Assembly (NCBI GenBank): GCA_016720705.1 | Contig: JADKKB010000007.1 | Coordinates: forward strand, 248,001 to 312,000 | Length of the DNA stretch: 64,000 nt | Source: Chloracidobacterium sp. | GTDB lineage: Bacteria; Acidobacteriota; Blastocatellia; Pyrinomonadales; Pyrinomonadaceae | Direction: 5' to 3' | Part shown: one piece after another, positions 52,426 to 61,352 of the stretch | How the letters are laid out: each line of letters opens with the position of its first letter | Numbering within the stretch: position 1 is the stretch's first letter | Translations under genes and position numbers: made by a program | The notes under the pieces: model-generated | The model's input: only the letters and a program-made list of their open reading frames with translations | What the model was told of the DNA's origin: nothing | The model's database searches: none

Positions 52426-53424
52426 ATGCTCGATCTAAGCACACGATATATGGGACTTAACTTACGTACGCCGCTGGTGGTGTCCGCAAACCCTTTGTCC
52501 CAAAAAGTTGATAATATCGCCGCGATGGAAGACGCCGGTGCCGGTGCTGTCGTCTTGTTTTCGTTATTTGAGGAACAGATCCGCCGCGAGGCTGACAAGA
52601 CCGATAAGGTACTACGGGCGACCACAAACGCATTTGCCGAGGCAGCGGACTTTTTTCCGGACCTTGAGGAGTTTTCGGTAGGTACTGGCCAATACCTTGA
52701 AGTTATTCGTAAGGCTAAGGAGCGCGTCGATATCCCGATCATCGCCAGCCTGAATGGAATCACGGCGGACGGATGGATCGAATACGCACGCGAGATCGAG
52801 CAGGCCGGTGCGGACGGGCTCGAAATAAACGTATATTTCATCCCGGCCGACCTCAGGCTGACGTCCACTGACGTCGAATTGCGTTATCTCGATATCGTGC
52901 AATTGGTACGAAGCACGGTCAAAATACCGATTGCCGTCAAACTCAACCCGTACTTCTCGTCGGTCGGCCATATGTGTCAGCAATTGACGATGGCAGGAGC
53001 TGATGCATTGGTACTTTTCAATCGATTCTACCAACCCGATTTTGATATCGATGAGCTTAAAGTGTTGTCCAACCTTGAGTTAAGCGTTCCGGCTGAGATC
53101 AGACTGCCGCTGCTATGGATCGCGGTACTTTATGGCCGGACTCCGGCATCGCTCGCCGCGACAACCGGCGTTCACGGTGCTAAAGAGTTGATAAAATATC
53201 TGCTCGCCGGTGCGGATGTAGCGATGGTTGCGTCAGCTATCCTCAAGCACGGCATCGGTTGGATCGCCGACATACTCGAAGATCTCGATCGATATATGAC
53301 CGAAATGAAATTCGTCTCTATCGACTCATTTAAGGGGGCGATGAGCCAACAACACGTGTCCGATCCGGCGGGTTACGAGCGCAGCAACTATATCCAAATA
53401 CTCGAAGAAAAGAATTGGCGGTAG
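52426..53424 (+). CDS. Dihydroorotate dehydrogenase-like flavoprotein
   Basis: A 332-residue TIM-barrel protein of the DHOD/PreA superfamily, 12 bp after nifJ. The start MLDLSTRYMGLNLRTPLVVS and the flavin-site pieces (IASLNGITADGWIEYAREIE; IPIAVKLNPYFSSVGH; TGVHGAKELIKYLLAGADVA) fit the fold. But the loop that carries the catalytic base in true DHODs (NxSCPN or NxSSPN) reads LEINVYFIPAD, with no Cys or Ser, so orotate synthesis is unlikely. Position suggests a role in the pyruvate/ferredoxin redox unit; that is inference. Known databases list this type as DHOD-like of unknown function. Confidence 0.87.
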   Translation: MLDLSTRYMGLNLRTPLVVSANPLSQKVDNIAAMEDAGAGAVVLFSLFEEQIRREADKTDKVLRATTNAFAEAADFFPDLEEFSVGTGQYLEVIRKAKERVDIPIIASLNGITADGWIEYAREIEQAGADGLEINVYFIPADLRLTSTDVELRYLDIVQLVRSTVKIPIAVKLNPYFSSVGHMCQQLTMAGADALVLFNRFYQPDFDIDELKVLSNLELSVPAEIRLPLLWIAVLYGRTPASLAATTGVHGAKELIKYLLAGADVAMVASAILKHGIGWIADILEDLDRYMTEMKFVSIDSFKGAMSQQHVSDPAGYERSNYIQILEEKNWR

Positions 53425-53439
53425 GTCCGTTGGAATACC

Positions 53440-54711
53440 TCATTGCTGGATATTCAACTTCGGCTTGAATTTTCTAAATCCGGTATGGTGCCTGATCACC
53501 TCAGACAACCGCATCGTGCCGTCCGCGTCATACAGCGACAGTTCGATGACGGCACTACCGCTATAGTCCGTCTTGTTGCCAAGCAAGAGGTTGCGGCTTT
53601 CCCTGCGGCTACCGCCTGACGCGAGCAGACGGACTCGTAAGATCCCGGCACCGCCACTACCGTTCCTAAGAAATCGATCCAGTTTCTCGGCCCTGACCAT
53701 ACTTCTAAACTCGGTTGCGTCTATCTTTTCCGACGGAGTTTCCGGAAAGATGTCGGGCGTAATCGCAAATGACATCGTCGCGAGTTGTGTTTTCACAATT
53801 TTGGCAGATGCCAGTAATCGAGCTAATTCATCACCGGGTTGGCGGCCTTCGACGAGCCTTTTATTTGAGTCGATAAAATAATCAATATATGCATTGGCGG
53901 CCTGTAGCCTTGCGAGAGTGTTGTAAAACGAATTGTCGTCGCTGATCCCGACGTCATACTCTGGCACGAACTGCTCCGGATTGTACACCAGCAGACCACT
54001 GTTTGAGCTAAGCATACGACCCGCGATGACTGCACTAACCGCTCCCTTCCTGTCGATCGTATCCATTGATTCGGTGATCGTTTGGTCGGTTCTGAAAAGC
54101 GAAATAAGCTCAGCAACGGATCTGATCGTGGAACCGGCGATCGACGGCAGACCGAGAGCGGTGATCAGGCCGCCGCTGCGAGTTTCGCTAACTGACTCGA
54201 TACCGACCGACTTTTGCCCGCCACTTCCGGCGGCGTCATTGACGGCCTTGACCAATACCTCATAGTTCGCGAGGGCAAGTTTCGCCTGTTCGCGATATAT
54301 TCGATAACGGGAAAGAGCTAGAAAATCGGGTTCATAAAACAACACCAGGCGGTCATAGCGGCCGATATGCGGTCTAAGGTGCTGATCGACCTTCGTTGCG
54401 ACTTCATCGAGTGCTTCATAACTCAATGATGTCACCTCGATGACCGGCGTCTGATCGGGCGCGGTAAAGGTGGTCTTACCGCCGCTGTTTTCCCTGTTCA
54501 TACCGCTCGCGCCGGTCGCCTCATTGTATGCCTTGAGGTACTCGATACGGGCCTTGAGCAATTCGGTTTCCCTTTCGATCAATTTCTTCTGCTCAGCGAT
54601 CTGATCGATCTTCGACAAGGGTGTCGGAGTCGGAGTCGGGCTTTCAGTTTGTGCCCAGGTTCCAAGAGTTATTAAAAGTAAAGCGATGGCTGACCTAATT
54701 ATCTGTTTCAT
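53440..54711 (-). CDS. Secreted protein of unknown function
   Basis: A 423-residue protein, convergent with the DHOD-like gene. Signal peptide IRSAIALLLITLGTWA (before QTESP), then a Pro/Thr stretch (TESPTPTPTPLS) and a coiled-coil helix (QIAEQKKLIERETELLKARI). The body has no membrane segment: VLFYEPDFLALSRYRIYREQ, IAGSTIRSVAELISLFRTDQ (about residues 190-210), and near the end a beta-rich piece (GAGILRVRLLASGGS; SAVIELSLYDADG). I do not recognise a family; it may be a periplasmic protein. Confidence 0.65.
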   Translation of the reverse strand: MKQIIRSAIALLLITLGTWAQTESPTPTPTPLSKIDQIAEQKKLIERETELLKARIEYLKAYNEATGASGMNRENSGGKTTFTAPDQTPVIEVTSLSYEALDEVATKVDQHLRPHIGRYDRLVLFYEPDFLALSRYRIYREQAKLALANYEVLVKAVNDAAGSGGQKSVGIESVSETRSGGLITALGLPSIAGSTIRSVAELISLFRTDQTITESMDTIDRKGAVSAVIAGRMLSSNSGLLVYNPEQFVPEYDVGISDDNSFYNTLARLQAANAYIDYFIDSNKRLVEGRQPGDELARLLASAKIVKTQLATMSFAITPDIFPETPSEKIDATEFRSMVRAEKLDRFLRNGSGGAGILRVRLLASGGSRRESRNLLLGNKTDYSGSAVIELSLYDADGTMRLSEVIRHHTGFRKFKPKLNIQQ

Positions 54712-54888
54712 TCAACACCTCCCGGGCGTCGCAGGCAATATGCTCAAATTGAACCGAATTTATACAATCCACAACTAACTTGTTTCATATTTTCGTGGTT
54801 AATTCAAGGAACATTAGCACACCGTCAGATCAAATTGGGCGGTAGCTCCAAGACATTGGTCGATGCTCTTCCACAATGGTTTACGCTT

Positions 54889-54928
54889 ACACCTCAAAGT
54901 TTTCCACATGTGGAAAACTTTGAGGTGT
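54889..54928. repeat. 40-bp perfect palindrome with two abutting DnaA-box-like sites
   Basis: Left arm ACACCTCAAAGTTTTCCACA and its exact complement meet with no loop. The centre is TTTTCCACA followed by TGTGGAAAA; each half fits the DnaA-box consensus TTWTNCACA. Near-matches lie close by (TCTTCCACA at about 54,867; TTATCCTCA at about 54,931), and an AT-rich stretch follows (54,970-55,020). It is in the 429-bp gap between divergent genes (54,712-55,140), in which I see no gene. It could be an operator, a cruciform-forming or transcription-stop element, or part of a replication-related site. Confidence 0.7.
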
Positions 54929-55140
54929 CTGTTATCCTCACAACCTCGCTGTAATCAACCATCTACGGTTAGTTATTTAATTTACAACCTTAGGATTTTT
55001 TTGTATTATTTAGGCAGAATTTGCACATCTCGCAAATATTGCAACTAAACGCCCCTGATTTTCATCTGTTTTGCGGTTAACTGAGGCTTGCCCGATCCAG
55101 TCTTAAAAAAGGGTCGAAACTAGCAACTGCTGGAGAAAAT

Positions 55141-55920
55141 ATGTCATTTAGCTCAAGATCTATCAAAACCGCTATATCAGCCGCACTCATTCTCACGATG
55201 TCCGTCGTGGCCTTTGCCGATACCATTCGGTTAAAGGACGGCAGCATTCTAAAAGGTCGCATCGTCAGCTTTGCCGGAGGTAAGTTTACGATCGCCATCG
55301 GCGAAGGGTCGCGAATGAAACAGATGACCTACTCGGCTTCCGAGATCGATTCCATCCAGTTCGACGCACCTGACAAGATGCCTATGACGACGCCCTCATC
55401 CTCAAACTCCGGCAAACCGACGATGGTCAATACCAGCACGGCATCAACGCCAAAGGTGGTCACGACCGACAACGTCCGCATCGGGGCAAACGCAGGTAAT
55501 ACAACAACGCCGGTCACGAAGCCGATCGGCGGCACGATGAAGCCGATCGTCTGGAATGTAAAAGTGCTCGCGGACAACACTGCTAATGGTTGGACCAATT
55601 CAGGTTGGGTGCTGAAAAAGGGCCAAAAGATCCGCGTTTCGGGCGATGGCAAGATCTCGCTTGGCAAGGGTAAGTCATCGACCGCGTCTGGTATTTCTGA
55701 ACTCGACGACGCTCAAAAGCTGCTCAAGAATGTTCCGACCGGTGCTCTCATCGCCGTGATCGGCGATGACAACAACGATTTCATATACATCGGAGCCGAA
55801 CGTGAATTTGTCGCGACCCGCGATGGTGCCCTTTTCCTCGGTATAAACGAAGGCTTTCTTGATGACAATTCGGGTGCTTTCAACGTAAAGGTAGAGATCA
55901 TTCCCGATGGGTCTAACTAA
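55141..55920 (+). CDS. Secreted protein with PA-IL lectin-like C-terminal domain
   Basis: A 259-residue exported protein. Signal peptide SIKTAISAALILTMSVVAFA. The N-terminal mature part DTIRLKDGSILKGRIVSFAG / KFTIAIGEGSRMKQMTYSAS is a small beta-barrel motif seen in many secreted proteins. After a Ser/Thr/Pro linker (residues 80-135), the C-terminal 120 residues look like the PA-IL/LecA-type galactose-binding fold: WNVKVLADNTANGWTNSGWV, GALIAVIGDDNNDFIYIGAE, GALFLGINEGFLDDNSGAFN. The Asn/Asp cluster in the last block would bind calcium. Divergent from 53440-54711. Confidence 0.75.
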   Translation: MSFSSRSIKTAISAALILTMSVVAFADTIRLKDGSILKGRIVSFAGGKFTIAIGEGSRMKQMTYSASEIDSIQFDAPDKMPMTTPSSSNSGKPTMVNTSTASTPKVVTTDNVRIGANAGNTTTPVTKPIGGTMKPIVWNVKVLADNTANGWTNSGWVLKKGQKIRVSGDGKISLGKGKSSTASGISELDDAQKLLKNVPTGALIAVIGDDNNDFIYIGAEREFVATRDGALFLGINEGFLDDNSGAFNVKVEIIPDGSN

Positions 55921-55943
55921 AACTCGAGATATCTGAAATGAGA

Positions 55944-55974
55944 GACGGTGGGCTTTTTCGGCCCGCCGTCTTTT
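55944..55974 (+). terminator. Terminator after lectin-like gene
   Basis: GACGG-t-GGGC TTTTTCG GCCC-g-CCGTC, then TTTT; 9 bp of stem with one mismatch. It separates the lectin-like gene from the convergent aminopeptidase gene. Confidence 0.85.
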
Positions 55975-55995
55975 GCTTTTGTACCGCGGTTAGAT

Positions 55996-58614
55996 TTACG
56001 GCTTCGCCGCTTTCAAGGCTACTTCCTGCGACGCGAGCCACTGCATCGCACCTGCATTATTCTTAAACTTGGCCTTGAGCATATCGATCGCCTCTTGGCC
56101 CCGTGGATCGCCAAGTTTGACGATAGCGACAATTCCGTTCTGGATTCCCTGAATATTGCCCGAGTCGAAAGCCGATTTGAACTTTTCGAAGATCAGACTG
56201 TACGCCCTTGGGTCGCCCTTGCCTGTCTTACCGACCACGACCAGTGCAGCGGTCCTGAGTCCCATCGACTGATTCTTGTCCGTCGCGATGCTATAGCTGG
56301 CGTCAAACGCTCGTTTATCACCAAGCTCGCCCAGAGCCTTTAGTCCCGCGATCTGGATACGGCCCTTCCACGACGGCGTTTTCGTCAGCTTTATCAGAGC
56401 GTCATAGGCACGCGGGTCTTTGACACGAGCCAGTGCCATCGACGCCTGGCCGATAATCCGATAGGACGGGTCGTTCAGATTAGCCACGAAGATATCGGCA
56501 TACTTCTTATCGCGGGTCTCGCCTAGTAATTCCATTGCGTCGCCCTTGATCTGAAGTTCCTTGGCCTTGGTCAGACGAATTACCGCCGCCTCGACGTTGG
56601 CGTCTAGCTTAATTGCCGGGATCTCCTGCCCGGGCATCGCGTTAGGCAGGTAGATATTGGCGATCTCTGCGAGAGCGTCACGGCGAACCTGCCAAAACGG
56701 ATCATTCTCCGCCGTTTTGATCAAAGCAGTGATAAACTTTGCCTTGTCGGCCTCGGAGGTGCTCTTGCTGGCAAGTTGAGCCATTGCCCAATGGCGGCCG
56801 ACCGGATCCTTATCGTTGGCCATTTGGTAAAATAGGTCTTCGGCCGATTTTTCAAAGGTCATTTCCTTGAGCAACGTACCCTCGTAATCAAAATTGACCA
56901 GTTTCGGCTTTGTGGCTGACTTGAATGTTAGAACATTCTCCTCTTGAGGCTTGAGCCAGACGCGTTCGACCTTGTTGTCGACGGCGACATCGACGTATGT
57001 CTGAAAATATTTGGTCTGCGGGTACTCGTTGTTGAGATCGAGCTTTTGGGTCTGTTTTACGTTGAGCGTCAATTCTTTTTTAGCTTCATCGTAGTTTTGA
57101 GTGATCTCAAAAACGGGATGGCCCATTCGGTAAAGCCACTGGTCGAAAAACCAATCCATCGACTGCCCGGTCGTTTCCTCGATCGCGATCCGCAGTTCTT
57201 CGGTCGAAACAGGTTGGTGGGCGTTTTGGGTCAAATAATGCTTGAGTGACGCATAAAACGCTCTGTCGCCGAGGTGCTTCCGCAGCATATGCAGCACCGA
57301 ACCGCCGCCGGGATACGCATACGTGTCAAACATCGCATCCTTATTGGCATAGTACTTCGTCACGATCGGTCGGCGGTTGCCCTGCCGCCAAGCTCCGATC
57401 GTCGCATCCTGGTTATTGCGGATCTCGGTGTAGATAAACTCATCGTGGCCTTTTAGCTTTTCGGTCCACATAGCTTGCATATACGTCGCAAAGCTCTCAT
57501 TGAGCCAGATCTGTCCCCAGTCGCGACAAGTCACATAGTCGCCGAACCACTGGTGTGCGAGCTCGTGCGATTGCAGTGACTCGCTATCAGTATCGAGCAG
57601 TTCACGTTCATCGTGGATCATTTCCTCGATCTGCGTGGTGGCCGAAATATTTTCCATTCCACCGCCAAACTCCTCGACGAATGCCTGCGAGTATTTGGCG
57701 TACGGATATCTGACACCGGTGATCTGCGAGAAGAAACGCATAGTCGCCGGCAAGTTCCTGACCGTTGCGGCAACCTCCTTGGTCTCGTTGGGGTAGCCGT
57801 AATTATAGACCGGCACACCATCAAAATCCTGAATGACCGGCGTCGTCTCGCTTACGACTATTGAGGTCAGATAGTTTGAATAAGGCTGTTCCATTTTCCA
57901 ATGAAACGTGCGCGTGCCGTCGGCATTTTCTTTGGTCTCGACCAGTTTACCGTTGCCTACGACCGTAAATGGTTTGGCAACCGTGGCCCTCATATCCGTA
58001 GTGCGAAAATCATTGGGCGTATCGTATGACGGAAACCAGTAGCGGTTAAATTCCGATTCGCCCTGCGACCAGATCTGACGCGGTTTGTTCGGATCGTCCG
58101 CCGTCGGCTTAATAAACCTCAGCCCACGTCCAAAACTGCCGATCGCCGTCTCATTATCATCTACCTTATTTACATAGTTGGTCGCATAATCAATGACGAC
58201 CTTAATGTCCTCGCCGGCCTTGTAAACGCGGTCGAGCGTGATCTCGAGATTGTCATTACCTTTCGCGGCCTCGTAGGCATATTGCAGGTTTCCGCCGCCT
58301 GCGAGCTTTACCGAATTTATGGTCATCATCGCCGCGTCGAGCGCAAATTTGTCAGTATCTGCAAATGGAGCAAACGTTACGGCCGTCACGCCAAAAGCCT
58401 GTTCCTTATCCCAGTCGAACCTCAGATCGATGTCGATGTGCTTGACGTCGATCGTGCGGCTTCTGATCCAGTTTACGGCCGGCAGCGGGCGATTTTCGTC
58501 TTCGACTAACGGCGAAAACGACCTTAGCGGCCGAGCCTGCAATATCGAACCGCACGCAAACAACACTACCAACGATCCCGCGGCAAGCCGCCGGGCGAAT
58601 TTTACATAGCTCAT
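55996..58614 (-). CDS. M1-family zinc aminopeptidase with HEAT-like repeats
   Basis: An 872-residue exported metallopeptidase. Signal/anchor AAGSLVVLFACGSILQA. Catalytic core: GGGMENISATTQIEEM (substrate exopeptidase motif), HELAHQWFGDYVTC (HExxH) and NESFATYMQAMWTEK (third ligand Glu), in the mid-protein; a Tyr-containing YPGGGSVLHMLRKHLGD follows. The last 300 residues are HEAT-like repeats (DPVGRHWAMAQLASKSTSEA; VRRDALAEIANIYL; GRIQIAGLKALGELGDKRAF). M1 enzymes of this layout trim peptides in the periplasm. Sits alone on the minus strand. Confidence 0.93.
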   Translation of the reverse strand: MSYVKFARRLAAGSLVVLFACGSILQARPLRSFSPLVEDENRPLPAVNWIRSRTIDVKHIDIDLRFDWDKEQAFGVTAVTFAPFADTDKFALDAAMMTINSVKLAGGGNLQYAYEAAKGNDNLEITLDRVYKAGEDIKVVIDYATNYVNKVDDNETAIGSFGRGLRFIKPTADDPNKPRQIWSQGESEFNRYWFPSYDTPNDFRTTDMRATVAKPFTVVGNGKLVETKENADGTRTFHWKMEQPYSNYLTSIVVSETTPVIQDFDGVPVYNYGYPNETKEVAATVRNLPATMRFFSQITGVRYPYAKYSQAFVEEFGGGMENISATTQIEEMIHDERELLDTDSESLQSHELAHQWFGDYVTCRDWGQIWLNESFATYMQAMWTEKLKGHDEFIYTEIRNNQDATIGAWRQGNRRPIVTKYYANKDAMFDTYAYPGGGSVLHMLRKHLGDRAFYASLKHYLTQNAHQPVSTEELRIAIEETTGQSMDWFFDQWLYRMGHPVFEITQNYDEAKKELTLNVKQTQKLDLNNEYPQTKYFQTYVDVAVDNKVERVWLKPQEENVLTFKSATKPKLVNFDYEGTLLKEMTFEKSAEDLFYQMANDKDPVGRHWAMAQLASKSTSEADKAKFITALIKTAENDPFWQVRRDALAEIANIYLPNAMPGQEIPAIKLDANVEAAVIRLTKAKELQIKGDAMELLGETRDKKYADIFVANLNDPSYRIIGQASMALARVKDPRAYDALIKLTKTPSWKGRIQIAGLKALGELGDKRAFDASYSIATDKNQSMGLRTAALVVVGKTGKGDPRAYSLIFEKFKSAFDSGNIQGIQNGIVAIVKLGDPRGQEAIDMLKAKFKNNAGAMQWLASQEVALKAAKP

Positions 58615-58959
58615 AGATTCCTCAAAATAATATTTAATTAAGCGAGATAGAATTAAACTGCTCTTTGTTCTTTGACGTTACGAGCGGACCAACTGCGATG
58701 TTTCATATTTCACGCATACCGTCCTGCGGTCTCGCATATCACACAGGCCCTCGTCGATAAATGTAGCGGGCAATGGGACAGTATTACAAAGGCCTGACCG
58801 AGGATTAAGAAAGCAGAATTTAATACGGCTGGCTTAACGGAGCAGGGACGTCGGCCTGCCCGGTCTTTTTCGGCATTATGGGCCTTTTGGCGGCAATTTG
58901 TTTGACACCGCAGGCACAATCTTGTCTAATCCACTTATCTCGGCGTAACAGGGTACGGT
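58615..58959. other. 345-bp gap, no gene seen
   Basis: Between the divergent aminopeptidase and metallopeptidase genes. It contains the two promoter regions and short hairpins (for example GCCTG ... CAGGC near 58,850-58,870) but no credible reading frame on either strand. Confidence 0.4.
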
Positions 58960-59838
58960 ATGGATCGCAATTTGATCAATTTGGCGTTGGTTATCAGCAT
59001 CCTTTTTCTGATAACGGCCTGCGTATGCCGCTCGGACCGCGATCAGGAGTCGGGTTCCTCGACGCCCGAGAAAAAGGTTGCCAATAGTTCCCCGGCCGAT
59101 GACAAAAGAGCCAACTCGCCTAAGAACTCAATCAAGGACGAAGGCGATTTTCTGGTGGAACACGTGGCCGTGACAAACCGGAAGTACGCTGAGATCGACA
59201 GCCAAGTCCGCAAGGAACGCCTGATGGAGAAGGCCGCCGATCAGTTGAATAAGGCACTTGTGTTGCCGCACGACATCACGCTCCGAACCAAAGACTGCGG
59301 CGAGGTCAACGCATTTTACGACTCTAATGACCAGACCGTTACCGTGTGTTACGAGATGATGGAGCATTTCTATCAGGTGTTTCGCTCAAGCGGCATCTCG
59401 GATGAGAGGGCGTACGAAAAGATGTTTGACGCGGTCCGCTTTGTCTTTCTGCACGAGATCGGACACGCACTGATAGACACATATAAGTTACCGATCACCG
59501 GCAACGAAGAGGACGCCGCCGATCGAGCCTCGGCCTATATCAATCTTGAGGAACTGGGCGAAGAGGGCGTGAATGCCGTATTCGCCGCTGCCGATGCATT
59601 TGCGATCGAGTCCAAACGGCGGACAAACGGTCGTCAGGATCTGGCGGACGAGCATCTTTTGCAGGAACAGCGATTTTATAATTCGCTGTGTATGATCTAC
59701 GGATCGAATTCGACTAAATACGAAAACATCGTGCTTAAAGGCTATCTGCCCAAGGAGCGTGCCGTCCGTTGCGAGAGCGAATACCAGCGGACATCCGACA
59801 GTTGGAGAAACCTGCTTCAGCCGTGGCGCAAGGATTGA
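58960..59838 (+). CDS. DUF4344-type zinc metallopeptidase lipoprotein
   Basis: A 292-residue lipoprotein: LFLITAC gives a lipobox with Cys21, followed by a low-complexity Ser/Asp/Lys linker. The metallopeptidase domain has HEIGHA (His165, Glu166, His169) and a likely third ligand in GNEEDAADR. A flanking VCYEMMEHFYQVF helix and a Cys pair (LRTKDCGEVN, VTVCYEM) are typical of DUF4344 proteins. The substrate is unknown. It heads a plus-strand cluster of three lipoproteins. Confidence 0.85.
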   Translation: MDRNLINLALVISILFLITACVCRSDRDQESGSSTPEKKVANSSPADDKRANSPKNSIKDEGDFLVEHVAVTNRKYAEIDSQVRKERLMEKAADQLNKALVLPHDITLRTKDCGEVNAFYDSNDQTVTVCYEMMEHFYQVFRSSGISDERAYEKMFDAVRFVFLHEIGHALIDTYKLPITGNEEDAADRASAYINLEELGEEGVNAVFAAADAFAIESKRRTNGRQDLADEHLLQEQRFYNSLCMIYGSNSTKYENIVLKGYLPKERAVRCESEYQRTSDSWRNLLQPWRKD

Positions 59839-59855
59839 GGCGACGACATAAACTT

Positions 59856-60425
59856 ATGAAGAAAATTTTTAATGAGATCCTATTTGGCAAAAATGCGTTG
59901 ATCAGCGGACTGATCGCACTCGCCGTCGTGGGCAGTATCGCCCTCGGCTGCAACTGCAACAAGAGCTTTGACCTTTCGAACATCGCAAAGGACACCGAAA
60001 AGTCGAGAGACACGCCGATCGACACCGAGAAGCCTTCAAATGACGTTCCGTCAGACAGCGTTGTCGAGGGACTGGTGAAGGATTCGGTCGCACAGTTTGC
60101 TGAGGCGATCCAAAGCGAAGATTTTGATGATCTGCGCTCCAACGCGTCTTCGGACTTTCAGAGCACTTATAGCGCTGATGAGATGCGCACGGCCTTTAAG
60201 TCGTACATCGGCAAAAAGTCGCTTGTCGTCCCGATACTTAGAAAGGTTAAGGATGCCGATGCCGATTTCACTTCGGCTCCGTCGCTCCGCAGCGAAAAAG
60301 GCCTCAAGATCCTCGTGGCGACCGGTAAGTTTCCGACAAAGCCCTATGCAGTGCGATTTGATTTTGAATACGTGATGCGAGGCGGTGAGTGGAAACTCTT
60401 AAAACTCGTCGTAAATATACCGTAA
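59856..60425 (+). CDS. Lipoprotein paralogue 1 of a tandem pair
   Basis: 189 residues from ATG 59856, 17 bp after the metallopeptidase gene. Lipobox region LAVVGSIALGCNCNKS, then a charged linker (KDTEKSRDTPIDTEKPS). The C-terminal 120 residues (VVEGLVKDSVAQFAEAIQSE, DFDDLRSNASSDFQ, ATGKFPTKPYAVRFDFEYVM, GGEWKLLKLVV) are shared with the next gene and resemble a cystatin/NTF2-like alpha+beta fold. Function unknown. Confidence 0.75.
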   Translation: MKKIFNEILFGKNALISGLIALAVVGSIALGCNCNKSFDLSNIAKDTEKSRDTPIDTEKPSNDVPSDSVVEGLVKDSVAQFAEAIQSEDFDDLRSNASSDFQSTYSADEMRTAFKSYIGKKSLVVPILRKVKDADADFTSAPSLRSEKGLKILVATGKFPTKPYAVRFDFEYVMRGGEWKLLKLVVNIP

Positions 60426-60473
60426 TTGTCGGCCGGCGGTCGTGTAAATATTTCATTTGCAAAACGGAGCACT

Positions 60474-61247
60474 ATGAACATAATTGACCTTTACAAAAGC
60501 AATAGCTCGTCGCCTTCACTCATATTTGCGTTGGGCATCCTCCTGATCGTCGGTCTAGGCTGCGGATCAGGCACACCGCCGCCGTCCGGTTATGTAGGGG
60601 TTTGGCAGGGCGATGACGGTTCGACCATCACGATCAGAGCTGATGGCGGCGGCGATTATAAGTCGGGCTCCACGACCATCACCGGCGGCGGCGTTGCGGT
60701 CGATGAAACGGCCAAAACGCTCAAGATCACGATGGCAAGCCTCGGGCCCAGCTTTACCATCGACAAGGCTCCTGTGGGCGATAAGATGACTCTCAGCGGC
60801 GTTGTCTATAAAAAGACCGGCGGCGGTGGTTCAGATACGAGCACCAGCGACGTCAAACCCGTGATACCGTCGGACGAAAAACTCCAAACACTCGTTAAAT
60901 CCACATTTTTTGATTTCGGCGATGCTGTCCAGTCGGGCGATTTTGGGGATTTTCACAAAAAGACGGCCAAGGTCTGGCGTGATTCGTCCACTGAGGATGA
61001 AATGCTAACGGCATTTCAGGATTTTGTCGACGACAAGGAGAATTACAATTTCAAAAAGGCCATCGCCTCGCTCGACGCAACATTGACGCCCGCACCGACC
61101 ATCGAAAAGGTCTCGGGCGTCGATGCCCTGATCGTCAAAGGCCATTATCCGACCAAGCCCCAACAGGCGAATTTTGAACTCAAATATACGATGGATGACG
61201 GCACCTGGAAGCTGATCGGCATAAAGATCAAGACCACATCCAACTGA
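60474..61247 (+). CDS. Lipoprotein paralogue 2 with an extra N-terminal domain
   Basis: 257 residues from ATG 60474, where CGGAGC is a possible SD; upstream in-frame codons overlap the previous gene's end. Lipobox GILLIVGLGCGSG, then a beta domain of about 80 residues (GYVGVWQGDDGSTITIRADG; GDKMTLSGVVYKKTGGGG) not present in paralogue 1, a Gly/Ser linker, and the shared C-terminal domain (LQTLVKSTFFDFGDAVQSGD, VKGHYPTKPQQANFELKYTM, GTWKLIGIKIK). Function unknown. Confidence 0.75.
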   Translation: MNIIDLYKSNSSSPSLIFALGILLIVGLGCGSGTPPPSGYVGVWQGDDGSTITIRADGGGDYKSGSTTITGGGVAVDETAKTLKITMASLGPSFTIDKAPVGDKMTLSGVVYKKTGGGGSDTSTSDVKPVIPSDEKLQTLVKSTFFDFGDAVQSGDFGDFHKKTAKVWRDSSTEDEMLTAFQDFVDDKENYNFKKAIASLDATLTPAPTIEKVSGVDALIVKGHYPTKPQQANFELKYTMDDGTWKLIGIKIKTTSN

Positions 61248-61352
61248 TCACAGTGGCTTTCCAAACATCGAGGCCGGGCCGCAAGAGGTTCGGCCTTTGA
61301 TTTTTGAACGCCCGGAAGTTAAACTCTTTTTTACGCTTTCGTTCAAAATTCT

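Noticed and set aside
54700..55140. Chromosomal replication origin
   Set aside because: DnaA-like boxes and AT-rich DNA are present, but there is no dnaA, dnaN, gidA or parAB neighbour, and gene strands show no clear switch; kept only as an open finding.
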